A stretch of DNA of 64,000 nt from the NCBI GenBank assembly GCA_016713535.1, contig JADJOY010000003.1, positions 186,001 to 250,000 of the forward strand, in the 5' to 3' direction. The notes beneath the pieces are model-generated. The model had not been told where the DNA came from and did no database searches. It saw nothing but the letters and a program-made list of their open reading frames with translations. Each line of letters starts with the position of its first letter. The first letter of the stretch is position 1. The stretch is from JADJOY01 sp016713535 [NCBI: Deltaproteobacteria bacterium]. GTDB taxonomy: Bacteria > JADJOY01. Both the position numbers and the translations under genes were made by a program. Shown piece by piece: positions 22,408-31,483 of the stretch.

Positions 22408-23894
22408 GTGACCGCCATACTCACGAATCTCGACAGCCTGAGTGCCTTCGCGCCCGCGGCGGTGCTCGCGCTGACGTCGATCGTGGTGCTCGTCGTGCAT
22501 CTGACAGTCCGTGGCCGGCGCGCGCCGATCGTCGCTGCGCTGGTTGGCACGATCCTTTCGTTGGCTTTCCTGCTGCGAGAGCGACGGCGGTCGAGTCGTC
22601 GCTCTTCGAAGGAATGGTGGCGGATGACGGGTTTGCTCGGTTCTTCCAAGTGATGGTGCTGCTCGCGACGTTGGTGGCATTGCCGCTGTCCGCCGAGTCG
22701 GTCGAAATCCCGGAAGAGGATCGCCCGGAGCTTTTCGCGTTGCTGCTTGCTGCGAGCTTCGGCGCGATGCTACTCGTGGCGTCCACCGACTTGGTCATGC
22801 TCTACCTGTCGTTCGAGTTCGTCTCGATCCTGTCTTACGTGCTCGCGTGCTACCGACGTGGCAGCCGCTCGAGTGCGGAGGCTGGTCTCGAGTACGTGAT
22901 CTACGGGGGGGTGGCCTCTGGGTTGATGGTTTACGGCTTCAGCCTGCTTTGCGGACTTGGCGGATTGACGTGCATCGCAGCGTGCAGTCGGCCCCCTGCG
23001 GCGCCGGGCGATGGCTTCGCGCCCGCGGCGATGGTTGGCTGTGCTCTCGCGCTGGTCGGGTTCGGCTACAAAGTCGCAAGTGCCCCATTTCACATGTGGG
23101 CGCCGGATGTGTACGAAGGCGCACCGACACCCGTGACGGCCTATTTCTCGGTTGTGCCCAAGGCGGCGGGCTTCGCCGCGCTCGTACGATTCCTGTTTGG
23201 CGGTTTCACCGTGCAGGACGGTCCATCGTGGCGCGTCTTCGCTCACGTGGACTGGGTTCCCCTTCTCGAGGTGATGTGCGTGCTGACCATGACCGTAGGC
23301 AACTTGGCGGCCATGGCTCAGCGCAAAGTCAAGCGAATGCTTGCCTATTCGGGCGTGGCGCATGCCGGTTACGTGCTGATCGGTGTCGTCGTGCTGACCT
23401 CGCGAGGTCTTGAAGCAACGCTCGTCTATCTATTCGTGTACTCCTTCATGAACCTAGGCGCATTCGCCGTGGTCGCGATGGTCGTCAATCGCACCGGCAG
23501 TGATGACCTCGAGGCCTTCAAGGGATTGTTCTGGCGTGGGAGGCAGGGCGCATTCGTGGCGGTCCTCGCAACGGCGTTCTTCTTTGCGCTGGTCGGTGCG
23601 CCGCCGACGGCCGGATTCACCGGGAAGCTGCTTCTCTTCAGTGCAGCGGTCGAGCACCACAGCTACGGCATCGTCGTGGCAGCTCTCTTGAACACGCTGA
23701 TTTCCGTCTATTACTACTTCAAGGTTTTTCAGGCGATGTTTCTGACGTCCCCCTCTACCCCAGAAAAGCTCACTTGGTCCGGCTGGGCGCTGGCGCTGTT
23801 GCTCGTGCTCGCGTTACCAACGATCGGGTTTGGCGTGCGCTCGGAGTCGCTCATCGCGATCGCTCGTGCTTCGCTACACCTGGTGGGAGTTTGA
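22408..23894 (+). CDS. nuoN: NADH-quinone oxidoreductase subunit N, frameshifted in this sequence
   Basis: Third antiporter-like subunit of complex I. The first 55 residues from GTG 22408 (MTAILTNLDSLSAFAPAAVL) and the rest (ESSLFEGMVADDGFARFF onward, with KVKRMLAYSGVAHAGYVLIG and APPTAGFTGKLLLFSAAVE) are in different frames. The break is near 22565-22585; one added base gives 495 aa, the family length. A first ATG in the second frame (22614 GTG) would lose the first helices. Last nuo gene. Confidence 0.92.
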
Positions 23895-23920
23895 GGGACC
23901 CCTCGGAGCAGGAGAGCAAC

Positions 23921-24309
23921 GTGGCGAAGGATGGAGAACGCACCTTGACGGGGCTCGCGCGACGGGTCGAGGTCTTCCTCGATCTGGTGATCTTCAACGA
24001 ACTCCGCAGGAGTGCGGTCGCAGAGGACACCACCGTCAGCAAGATCCTCACGCAGATCGTGGTCGAGCATTTCCGGGAGCGAGGCGTACCGCGTCGCGCA
24101 GCCGAGCCGCCGCGATCCGGTCCGCGATCGGGGGCGGGGGCTCGCAGCGGGATCAAGCCCAGTCGCAGGGATCGGCCGGTTCGACGCCGCCGAGCGGAGC
24201 CGCAGGCGACCAGCCGAGTTCGAAGCGCCGCCGTCGCCGTCGACGAGGTGGGCGAGGGCCGAAGCCTGACGGCACCGCGAGCGATGGCGGCGGAGAGTCC
24301 TCGAGCTGA
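23921..24309 (+). CDS. Small RHH-like protein with Arg/Gly-rich tail, unknown function
   Basis: GTG 23921 follows GGAGAG. The N-terminal 45 residues (ARRVEVFLDLVIFNELRRSA, then EDTTVSKILTQIVVEHFRER) have the strand-helix-helix pattern of ribbon-helix-helix DNA-binding proteins. The frame appears to shift at the G-rich run 24130-24142, after which the tail reads GDQPSSKRRRRRRRGGRG and ends GTASDGGGESSS at 24307-24309. Adding one base gives 129 aa. The first frame otherwise runs on to 24613 with no plausible content. It lies 26 bases after nuoN and could be co-transcribed. Function unknown. Confidence 0.55.
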
Positions 24310-24584
24310 GCGGCAGGTTCTCGACGCACCTGTCAGGGCGGCACAAGCAGTAGCTCAGTCGCTCGGATCACTGACGGTTGGCACGACAGTTTCGTTTGGC
24401 GCTCGTGCCTCGCGGTCACCACGTGTGCCCAGATCGAGCTGCGTACAGGGCGCGCTTGACGGCGTCACGCAGGATCGCAGCGTCAATCTGTTGACCGCCC
24501 TGGTGCGCCAGGAGTATCGTACGCGCGCAGTCGGGACCTTGAATGTGCGGCGTCGCGACCGACGAGCGCCGCGCGGGGGGATTC

Positions 24585-26033
24585 GTGCAAACGCGGCTCT
24601 TGGTGGTGGATGACGAGCCTCACATCCTGGAGAGTTTCCGGGTCTTCTTTGCGCGGGAGTGATTCGACGTCGAAGCCGTGCCAGATGGCGAGACTGGGCT
24701 GGATCGCTTGCCGGGCTCGCCGCGCTACGACGTTGTGCTCGTCGACCTGAATCTCCCAGACCTCGGCGAGTTGGGCGGGATCGACTTCGTACGCAAGGCC
24801 AAAGAGGCGACGCCTTCCTTGCCATGCATCGTGATGACGGCCTTCGGCTCGATCCCGAGTGCCATCGAGGCTACCCGAGCGGGCGCGTTCCATTACGTGA
24901 CGAAGCCCTTCAAGCTCGACGACGTGAAGGTGATCGTCGAGCGCGCCGTCCAGTTCGGGCGTTTGCAGGAAGAGAATGACGAGCTGAAAGCTCAACTGAA
25001 AGCCAAATATCGATTCGAGAACATCGTCGGGAATTCGGAGCCGATGTGCGACGTGTACCGGATCATCGAGCGGGTCGCGCGCACCGAGTCGACGGTCCTG
25101 ATCCTCGGCGAGAGTGGTACCGGCAAGGAGCTCGTGGCCAAGGCGATCCACTACAACTCGCCACGTCGGCACCGTCCCTTGGTCGCGGTGAACTGCGGCG
25201 CGATCCCGGAGAGCCTGCTCGAGAGCGAGTTGTTCGGTCACCTGCGTGGTTCGTTCACGGGCGCGATCGCGAACAAGCAGGGCCGCTTCAGCGCGGCGGA
25301 CGGCGGGACCATCTTCCTCGACGAGATCGGCGAGATGAGCCCGAACCTGCAGGTGAAGTTACTTCGCGTCCTCGAGGAGCACGCGTTCGAGCCGGTCGGT
25401 GGGGTCAAGCCCGTGAAGGTCGACGTGAGAGTCGTCGCCGCAACGAACGTTAACATGGAGGAGGCGGTCCGCACGCGCGCCATTCGCGAAGATCTCTACT
25501 ACCGCCTCAACGTGATCCGGATCGATCTGCCGGCGCTCCGTGAGCGCCGTGACGACATACCACTTCTGTTGCAGCACTTCGTCGAGCGGTTCCACCGCTC
25601 GCCGGGGCCGGTGCCGACGCTCGAGCAGTTCTTCACCCCCGAGGCGCTCGAAACCCTCTTGACCTACCAGTGGCCGGGAAACGTGCGAGAGTTGCAGAAC
25701 CTGATCGAGCGACTGACGATCCTGAAGAGTGACGGACGGATCCAGCGGTCCGACCTGCCCGAGCGCGTGGTCAACGGCAATCCCGTCACTCGAGACGGCT
25801 GGGCCCCCGCCACGGAGATCCCCCCCGAGGGGATCTCACTCAAGGACGAAGTGAACGCATTCGAGGATCGGCTCAACAAGCGCGCGCTCGAGATGGCGCA
25901 CGGCAACAAGAACCGAGCGGCGGAGCTCTTGCGAATGAACCGGACCACGCTCATCGAAAAGATGAAGCGCAAGCGCCTCGGCCCGCTCAACCGTCGCGGC
26001 GAGGGTGACACCGGGTTCGCCGAGCCGGGCTGA
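24585..26033 (+). CDS. NtrC-family sigma-54 response regulator with an in-frame TGA
   Basis: Three-domain activator. From GTG 24585 the receiver domain begins TRLLVVDDEPHILESFRVFF, then TGA at 24660-24662 interrupts, and the same frame continues FDVEAVPDGETGLDRL with phosphoacceptor Asp in VVLVDLNLPD and Lys in TKPFK. The AAA+ domain has Walker A GESGTGKE near residue 175, the sigma-54 contact loop GSFTGA and Walker B TIFLDEIGEM. The C-terminal Fis-type HTH is RAAELLRMNRTTLIEKMKRK. The stop sits where related proteins have Gly (GGA to TGA is one change), so it may be a sequence error or a true nonsense mutation. Translation could restart at GTG 24678 without the first receiver strand. It overlaps the following kinase gene. 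Confidence 0.85.
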
Positions 26034-27288
26034 TTCGCGATTCTCGAACTCCCGAGAGCCCATGCCCCGTCGTCCGCCACCCACAGCCGCGACCTCCGAG
26101 ACCGCCCGGAGCAGCGTGGAACGCCGGCCCACGATGTCGGCGCGCCTCCACGCGGCGGAAGCAAGGCTGGCCGAGGTCGACCGAATCAAGAGCGAGCTCG
26201 AGCTCGCGAATACCCGCCTGCGCCAGGCCGACAGGCTGAAGACCGAGTTTCTCGCGAGCGTGAGCCACGAGCTCCGTACGCCGCTGACGTCGATCCGTTC
26301 TTTTGCCGAGATCCTGGGGCGTTACGACGATCAGGATCCAGACGAACGGCGCCGCTACGTTTCGATCATCACGGCGGAAACCGACCGCCTCTCCCACCTG
26401 ATCGACGATCTCCTCGATCTCACCAAGATCGAGGCGGGGCGCGCGGATTGGAGCATGCGCCTGATCGACGTCGGACCGATCCTCTCGGCGAGCCTGGATC
26501 TCCTCCGCCCGCTAGCAAGGGAACGTGGCATCGACCTCGCGCTCGAGATCGGCGGTCCACTCGCGGCAGTGCTCGGAGACTCGGATCGACTCAAGCAGGT
26601 CTTCACCAACCTCCTCTCCAACGCGGTGAAATTCACCGACCGCGGAGGCCGGGTACTGGTCACGGCCTCGGGAGCCGACGACGGCGATACGCTCGAGATC
26701 AGGGTGACCGACTCGGGAATCGGAATCGCGGAGGATCAACGCGAGCTGATCTTCGACAAGTTCGTGCAGATCAAGCACCCCAGGCGCAGTGCCGGCGGCA
26801 CCGGGCTCGGCCTCCCGATCGTGAGGGAGATCGTCGAGGCCCATGGGGGTAGGGTGGCAGTCACCAGCCAGCCTGGCGCAGGCTCGACGTTCGTGGTTAC
26901 GCTGCCAATCGCCACAGGAAAGAGTCACTTTCAGGCCTACCTGGACTGGCGGGTTGGGTACTCGGAACGGCGAGGCGAGCCATTTACGCTGGTCTTGATT
27001 GCTGCAGAGCCGGGGCAACCGCACGGCTCGCGCACGTCAGGATCCATGCGTGATCGAGTTCACCCGATGGTGCGCTCCTCCGACGCGGTCTTGGACCACG
27101 ATCGGGCAGGGTGGGTGGCCGTCTTCGCGCCGGTACGTCGCTCGGAAGCCACGGCGCTGCTGTCGCGGATTCGCGAACACCTCGCGAGTGAGATCGGAAC
27201 CAGACTTGTCACCGTGGCGTTTCCCGAGGAGGCTCGCACCGCGGTCGAACTTACGGTTGCCCTCGACGCGGCGATACCAGCGGCCTGA
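26005..27288 (+). CDS. Sensor histidine kinase with C-terminal GGDEF-like remnant
   Basis: Soluble-looking kinase of up to 427 aa with no membrane helix. A coiled coil (HAAEARLAEVDRIKSELELA) leads into HisKA with phosphoacceptor His88 in SVSHELRTPLTS, then HATPase_c with N box NLLSNAVKF, G1 DSGIGIAEDQ and G2 GGTGLGLPIVREIVEAHGG. About 120 residues follow; their pattern (RRGEPFTLVLI, MVRSSDAVLDHDRAGWVAVF, SEATALLSRIREHL) resembles a degenerate GGDEF fold lacking the motif. GTG 26005 overlaps the regulator gene by 29 bases; ATG 26062 is an alternative. Likely partner of the preceding regulator. Confidence 0.88.
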   Translation: MTPGSPSRADSRFSNSREPMPRRPPPTAATSETARSSVERRPTMSARLHAAEARLAEVDRIKSELELANTRLRQADRLKTEFLASVSHELRTPLTSIRSFAEILGRYDDQDPDERRRYVSIITAETDRLSHLIDDLLDLTKIEAGRADWSMRLIDVGPILSASLDLLRPLARERGIDLALEIGGPLAAVLGDSDRLKQVFTNLLSNAVKFTDRGGRVLVTASGADDGDTLEIRVTDSGIGIAEDQRELIFDKFVQIKHPRRSAGGTGLGLPIVREIVEAHGGRVAVTSQPGAGSTFVVTLPIATGKSHFQAYLDWRVGYSERRGEPFTLVLIAAEPGQPHGSRTSGSMRDRVHPMVRSSDAVLDHDRAGWVAVFAPVRRSEATALLSRIREHLASEIGTRLVTVAFPEEARTAVELTVALDAAIPAA

Positions 27289-27358
27289 GCACAAGCCGCG
27301 TGAGCGAGTCGCACCGAGCGTGGAGATCCTCGGCATCGTCACGGCGGCTAGTCCGAAT

Positions 27359-28630
27359 GTGAGAGTGTGGGTGGCATCGCGCCGACCGCTGGTGGCGGAG
27401 GGCGAAGTCGGGCTCGAGGCGAGGGGAGCGAGGAACTTTCGCGCCCGGCTCGCGATCATCCTCGTGGCCGTCGGCTGTGCACTTGCGCTGCCCGCCGGCG
27501 TAGCTCGTGCGGAAGGTACTTCAGATTTCAAGCTCTTCCCGGTCCCGTTCGTCTCGACGGACCCGAACGCCGGCGTCACCTACGGACTGATCCTGGCTTT
27601 CCTGGAGACGCGAGATGCCCGGACCCGGAGCATCACAGCACCTTCGGTTTCCTACAGCGACATCTTCGGGGTGACCGGTACGTTCCGGCACTTCTACTAC
27701 CCGCAAGGCGACGAGAAGATCACGACGTACGCGTCGTATGGCACCGGTAGCGAGCAAGCGTACTACCTCGAATACAAGAACCCGAGCGTCCTGAACCGCA
27801 CCTACAGCCTTGAGGGGCAGGCTGGGTACAGGCGTTTGATCACCCAACGCTTCTTCGGGATCGGACCTGGTTCTACCAGCGACGACGAGACGGCCTACAC
27901 GCGCGAAGAGGTGGGCGGCACGGCTGGAGTCGGTGTGTACCTGGCCGACGATCTACGGGCGGTCTTGCAGGGCCGACTCCGCAAAGTGTACGTGCTCTCG
28001 AGCCCGCTCGATCTGCCAGCTCCCGAAGATCTGTTCCCCGAGACACCCGGGTTGGACGGTGACCTGGTCGGCGGCACCAAGCTCTCACTCATCTGGGATA
28101 GCCGCGATTCGATCGACATCCCGAGCGGGGGGCTCTACGGGATCGCCGGCCTCGAGATCGGCTCGCGCAACCTCGTCGGCGACGTGTCGTTCCAGCGTTT
28201 CGAGCTCGAAGGTCGTGCCTTCTTGTCCGGGGCTTCCCATCGCTACGTAACGGCGGTACGCGTGCTCGGACAGTACGTGGTCGGCAGCGATATCCCTTTC
28301 TTCGAGCTGTCGCGGCTAGGCGGATCGAGTGAGCTGAGGGGGTTCGGCGAAGATCGGTTCGCCGACCACGGCAAGATCTTGCTGCAACTCGAGGAGCGGA
28401 TCCGCTTCTACGACCTCACGCTCTTCGATGTCTTCACGCAGCTCGAGGTCGCGCCGTTCCTGGATGTCGGTAAGGTCTTCGACACCCACGATCCGTTCTG
28501 GGCGGAGATGCGTCCCGTGGGGGGCGTCGGCATTCGGTTGCTCGTACCGCCGAACGTCGTTGCGGCCGTCGACATCGGCTACGGAAGCGATGGCTCCGCG
28601 ATCTTCGCCAACCTCGGGTATCCGTTCTGA
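27359..28630 (+). CDS. Omp85/BamA-type outer membrane barrel protein without POTRA domains
   Basis: About 423 aa. A signal peptide (RARLAIILVAVGCALALPAG, cleavage near ARA-EG) is followed by a beta-barrel pattern and the Omp85 family motif LGGSSELRGFGEDRF near residue 320. It ends with aromatic IFANLGYPF, a typical C-terminal barrel strand. There is no room for POTRA repeats, so it belongs with short surface-antigen (D15-like) proteins rather than BamA or TamA proper. The start is uncertain: several in-frame GTGs occur (27359, 27371, 27392). Substrate or partner unknown. Confidence 0.8.
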   Translation: MRVWVASRRPLVAEGEVGLEARGARNFRARLAIILVAVGCALALPAGVARAEGTSDFKLFPVPFVSTDPNAGVTYGLILAFLETRDARTRSITAPSVSYSDIFGVTGTFRHFYYPQGDEKITTYASYGTGSEQAYYLEYKNPSVLNRTYSLEGQAGYRRLITQRFFGIGPGSTSDDETAYTREEVGGTAGVGVYLADDLRAVLQGRLRKVYVLSSPLDLPAPEDLFPETPGLDGDLVGGTKLSLIWDSRDSIDIPSGGLYGIAGLEIGSRNLVGDVSFQRFELEGRAFLSGASHRYVTAVRVLGQYVVGSDIPFFELSRLGGSSELRGFGEDRFADHGKILLQLEERIRFYDLTLFDVFTQLEVAPFLDVGKVFDTHDPFWAEMRPVGGVGIRLLVPPNVVAAVDIGYGSDGSAIFANLGYPF

Positions 28631-28635
28631 CCGGA

Positions 28636-28959
28636 GTGGCTACCGTGACATCGAATGAAGGTGAGGTGAGCGCATGGGCGCTTGCGCCGGACCGACGGGC
28701 GCGCGTGCTGGTATCCGGCCGCGTTCAGGGGGTGTGGTTCCGGGGGGCTACCGCGGACCAAGCCGAGCGACTCGGCGTCGCCGGCTGGGTGAGAAACCTC
28801 TCTGATGGGCGTGTCGAGGCGACCTTCGAGGGGCGGGCCGCCGACGTCGAGACGGCGATCGAGTGGTGTCGGAGTGGGCCGCCAACGGCCCGGGTCGACG
28901 CCGTCTCGGTGGAGTGGCAGTCGCCGATCGGCGAGGTCGGATTCCGCGTTCGTTACTAA
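28636..28959 (+). CDS. acyP: Acylphosphatase
   Basis: Small enzyme hydrolysing acyl phosphates. Up to 107 aa; the core is about 90. The active-site loop is RVLVSGRVQGVWFRGATADQ (catalytic Arg in GVWFR) and the catalytic Asn is in GWVRNLSDGRVE. GTG 28636 is the longest start; GTG 28666, preceded by GAAGG, gives 97 aa and is perhaps likelier. It starts 5 bases after the Omp85 gene and its stop overlaps the convergent rsmI stop by 4 bases. Confidence 0.92.
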   Translation: MATVTSNEGEVSAWALAPDRRARVLVSGRVQGVWFRGATADQAERLGVAGWVRNLSDGRVEATFEGRAADVETAIEWCRSGPPTARVDAVSVEWQSPIGEVGFRVRY

Positions 28960-29885
28960 CGGTCCGATTCGTCGGGAGCGTGCCGTGACTGGGCAGCCAC
29001 CGCCGCTCGATACGCGTCTCGCCGGTCGCAGCCGAGTCGACGAGCCGCTTCCTTGGCTGCCTGGGAAGGGGACATCCCGCGGCTCAGGAGTTCCTCGATG
29101 ATCCCGGCGAGCGAATCGACCACGAGCGCCGTGTCCTGCGTAGGCGCCCTGGCGCCGGGCTCGGCGCCCTCGAGCAGCAGTGTGATTTCGCCACGGATCC
29201 GTTCCGGCAAGTGATCGATGAGGTGCTGGAGGGGGCCGGCCTGAATCTCCTCGTGGATCTTGGTGAGCTCGCGCGCGATAACCGCGTGACGGCCGCCTCC
29301 ACATGCGCTCTGGAGATCCGCGAGCGTCCGTCCAAGGCGATGAGGAGCCTCGAAGAGCACGACGGTCCTTGGTGAGCGAGCGACCTCGGTGAGGGCGTTC
29401 CGGCGCTGGGCACCATGTGGTGGGAGGAAGCCTAGGAAGAGGAAGCCCGCACCGCCGAGGCCGGCGCCAGCGAGAGCCGTCGCGACCGCGCTCGCGCCTG
29501 GAATCGGGACGACTCGAAAGCCGGCATCTCGAGCCGCGCGTACGATACGCGAGCCTGGATCGGACACGACCGGGGTTCCCGCATCAGTGACGACGGCGGC
29601 GTCTCGACCCGCGGCGAGGTGGTCGACAACCGTCGCGATCCGCTCGGCTTCTCTTGGCGCAGGCATGCTCAACAGCCGGGCTCGAAAACCACCCGTGCCG
29701 CCAAGACTCCTGAGCCGACGGGTATCCTCGGCAGCGATCAGGCTAACGCTGTGGAGAGCGAGTCGCGCTCGTGGTGTGAGGTCGCCGAGGTTGCCGATCG
29801 GAGTTGCAACGACATAGAGCACGCCGCCGGAATGCGGGCTCATCGACGTCTCGAGCGAGCGATCAGAGCGCTTCGCCCGTGCCAT
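28956..29885 (-). CDS. rsmI: 16S rRNA (cytidine(1402)-2'-O)-methyltransferase
   Basis: Tetrapyrrole-methylase-fold enzyme that methylates the ribose of C1402 in the 16S P site. Up to 309 aa. Signatures: LYVVATPIGNLGDLTPRA, AAEDTRRLRSL, VTDAGTPVVSDPG, PIPGASAVATAL and VLFEAPHRLGRTL. The upstream ATG 29885 overlaps yraN; ATG 29843 (MSPHSGGVLYVVATP) would remove the overlap and fits other RsmI N-termini better. Last gene of the ffh operon. Confidence 0.94.
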   Translation of the reverse strand: MARAKRSDRSLETSMSPHSGGVLYVVATPIGNLGDLTPRARLALHSVSLIAAEDTRRLRSLGGTGGFRARLLSMPAPREAERIATVVDHLAAGRDAAVVTDAGTPVVSDPGSRIVRAARDAGFRVVPIPGASAVATALAGAGLGGAGFLFLGFLPPHGAQRRNALTEVARSPRTVVLFEAPHRLGRTLADLQSACGGGRHAVIARELTKIHEEIQAGPLQHLIDHLPERIRGEITLLLEGAEPGARAPTQDTALVVDSLAGIIEELLSRGMSPSQAAKEAARRLGCDRRDAYRAAVAAQSRHAPDESDR

Positions 29886-30264
29886 CGAAGGCTCCTCGAA
29901 TGTGACGGAGGCTGGGCTCCGGGCCGTCGAGCCGGACCGCGATCACGTCGAACCGGAACGACTGCTCAGTCCCACCGTGACGTTGGAGCCACGCGAGGCT
30001 CGTACGGATCACGGCGCAGCGTTTCGTCTCGCGGATGCTCTCTTCTGGTCGACCCGTGCGCGATCCGCGGAGAGTCCGGACCTCGACGAACACCCACATC
30101 GAGCCGTCGCGGCACACGATGTCCAGCTCGCCATGTCGACAGCGCCAGTTCCGATCGTGAATCGTCCAGCCTGCGCGTTCGACGTGACGGGCGGCCAGCT
30201 CCTCGCCGAGCCGCCCGACGTCACGCCTGCGCACGCAAGAACCGAGTGCCCCACTCTCGGGCAC
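29863..30264 (-). CDS. yraN: UPF0102 / YraN-family endonuclease-like protein
   Basis: A 133-aa protein with the Holliday-junction-resolvase-like nuclease fold. The family motif is visible: RLGEELAARHVERAGW, GELDIVCRDG and WVFVEVRTLRG (the usual FVEVK has Arg here). Its exact role is not established. It sits between rplS and rsmI. rnhB, often adjacent in other proteobacteria, is missing here. Confidence 0.9.
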   Translation of the reverse strand: MPESGALGSCVRRRDVGRLGEELAARHVERAGWTIHDRNWRCRHGELDIVCRDGSMWVFVEVRTLRGSRTGRPEESIRETKRCAVIRTSLAWLQRHGGTEQSFRFDVIAVRLDGPEPSLRHIRGAFDGTGEAL

Positions 30265-30273
30265 GAAGCCAAC

Positions 30274-30669
30274 TCACTCGGCGGGCTCCGCGGGCGCGGA
30301 CTCTTCCGTGCGAATGTCGTCGCGGCGTTCGCGAATGCGGCTCGCCTTCCCCTTGAGGTCGCGCAGGTAGTAGAGCTTGGCGCGGCGGACGTCGCCCTTC
30401 ATGACGGTCTCGATCGAAACGACGGACGGGGCGTGGAGGGGGAAAATCCGCTCGACCCCGACGCCGTACGACGTCTTCCGGACCGTGAAGGTCGTGCGTG
30501 CCCGATTCTTGCGAATCCTGATGACGGTCCCCTGGAAGACCTGGATCCTCTCCTTGTCGCCTTCGACGATCTTCGTGGCGACTTTGACCGTATCGCCCGG
30601 GGCGAAGTCGATCTGCCGGCTTCCCGGCTGTGCAGCGACCGCGTTCTCGAATTGCGCCAGTCTTTCCAT
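30274..30669 (-). CDS. rplS: 50S ribosomal protein L19
   Basis: Ribosomal protein at the subunit interface, 131 aa from ATG 30669. It contains [40 protein letters not shown] and the C-terminal [21 protein letters not shown] longer frame reaches 30771, but the start at 30669 ([10 protein letters not shown]) follows GGAGG and matches the family. The C-terminal tail [14 protein letters not shown] is an acidic extension. Confidence 0.96.
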   Translation of the reverse strand: MERLAQFENAVAAQPGSRQIDFAPGDTVKVATKIVEGDKERIQVFQGTVIRIRKNRARTTFTVRKTSYGVGVERIFPLHAPSVVSIETVMKGDVRRAKLYYLRDLKGKASRIRERRDDIRTEESAPAEPAE

Positions 30670-30712
30670 GGCTCGTGCCTCCATCTTCCGTGGCTCGTGA
30701 TTCGGTTCGTTC

Positions 30713-31480
30713 TTAGGCACCGCCGCCCAAGTGCTCGTGGGTGCCGGCATTTCGGTGGACGGATGCGTCAAATATCGCGCGCTCCGATTCGGTCAGCTTC
30801 GCTCGGTCCAGTAGGTCGGGGCGGAGCGAGGCCGTCCGGCGCAGCGTGGCCTCGCGCCGCCAGGCTGCGATTCGGCCGTGGTCCCCCGACAGGAGTACGT
30901 CGGGCACACCGATGCCCTCGAAGTCGCGTGGTTGCGTGTATTGCGGATACTTGAGGAGTCCGTCGTAGAGGGAATCCGATCGAACCGACTCGTCGTTGCC
31001 CACGACGCCTGGCACGAATCGGCTGACCACATCGAGCAGAACGAGGGCGGGCAACTCGCCGCCGGTCAGTACGTAGTCGCCGATGGAAACCTCTTCGTCG
31101 ACGAAGTGCTCGCGGACGCGATCGTCGATCCCTTCGTAGCGCCCGCACACCAAGATGATCCGATCCTCGCCGGCTAGCCGCATGGCCGTTTCGTTCGTCA
31201 GTCTAGGTCCCTGAGGGCTGAGGAGCACCACGCGAGTGTGCCTGGCGCCGTCGGTTTCCAGCCGTCGGATCCATCGTACGATGGGGCCAGGCTTCATCAC
31301 CATTCCAGCGCCGCCGCCGAACGGGACGTCATCAACGGTCCGATGTTTCCCTTCGCCTTCGTCACGTATGTCGTGGATTTCGACCGATACGAGCCCGTCG
31401 CGAATACCCCGTCCAAGCACACCCTGATCCAGGTATGGCGGGAAGAGCCCGGGGAAGAGCGTCAGGACGTCGAATCGCAC
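30713..31480 (-). CDS. trmD: tRNA (guanine(37)-N1)-methyltransferase
   Basis: SPOUT-class enzyme making m1G37, which prevents frameshifting. It has 255 aa. Signatures: [48 protein letters not shown] and [14 protein letters not shown], the trefoil-knot SAM site. The C-terminal domain [19 protein letters not shown] is standard. It lies 3 bases after rimM on the minus strand. Confidence 0.96.
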   Translation of the reverse strand: MRFDVLTLFPGLFPPYLDQGVLGRGIRDGLVSVEIHDIRDEGEGKHRTVDDVPFGGGAGMVMKPGPIVRWIRRLETDGARHTRVVLLSPQGPRLTNETAMRLAGEDRIILVCGRYEGIDDRVREHFVDEEVSIGDYVLTGGELPALVLLDVVSRFVPGVVGNDESVRSDSLYDGLLKYPQYTQPRDFEGIGVPDVLLSGDHGRIAAWRREATLRRTASLRPDLLDRAKLTESERAIFDASVHRNAGTHEHLGGGA

Positions 31481-31483
31481 GGC

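Noticed and set aside
24378-24394. TTGGCACG element upstream of the NtrC-type regulator as a sigma-54 promoter
   Set aside because: The -24 box is perfect, but the -12 position carries TC instead of GC with correct spacing, so the essential element is absent.
24660-24662. TGA read as selenocysteine in the NtrC-type regulator
   Set aside because: Receiver domains have no catalytic Cys/Sec at this place, and I see no hairpin of the SECIS type directly after the codon.
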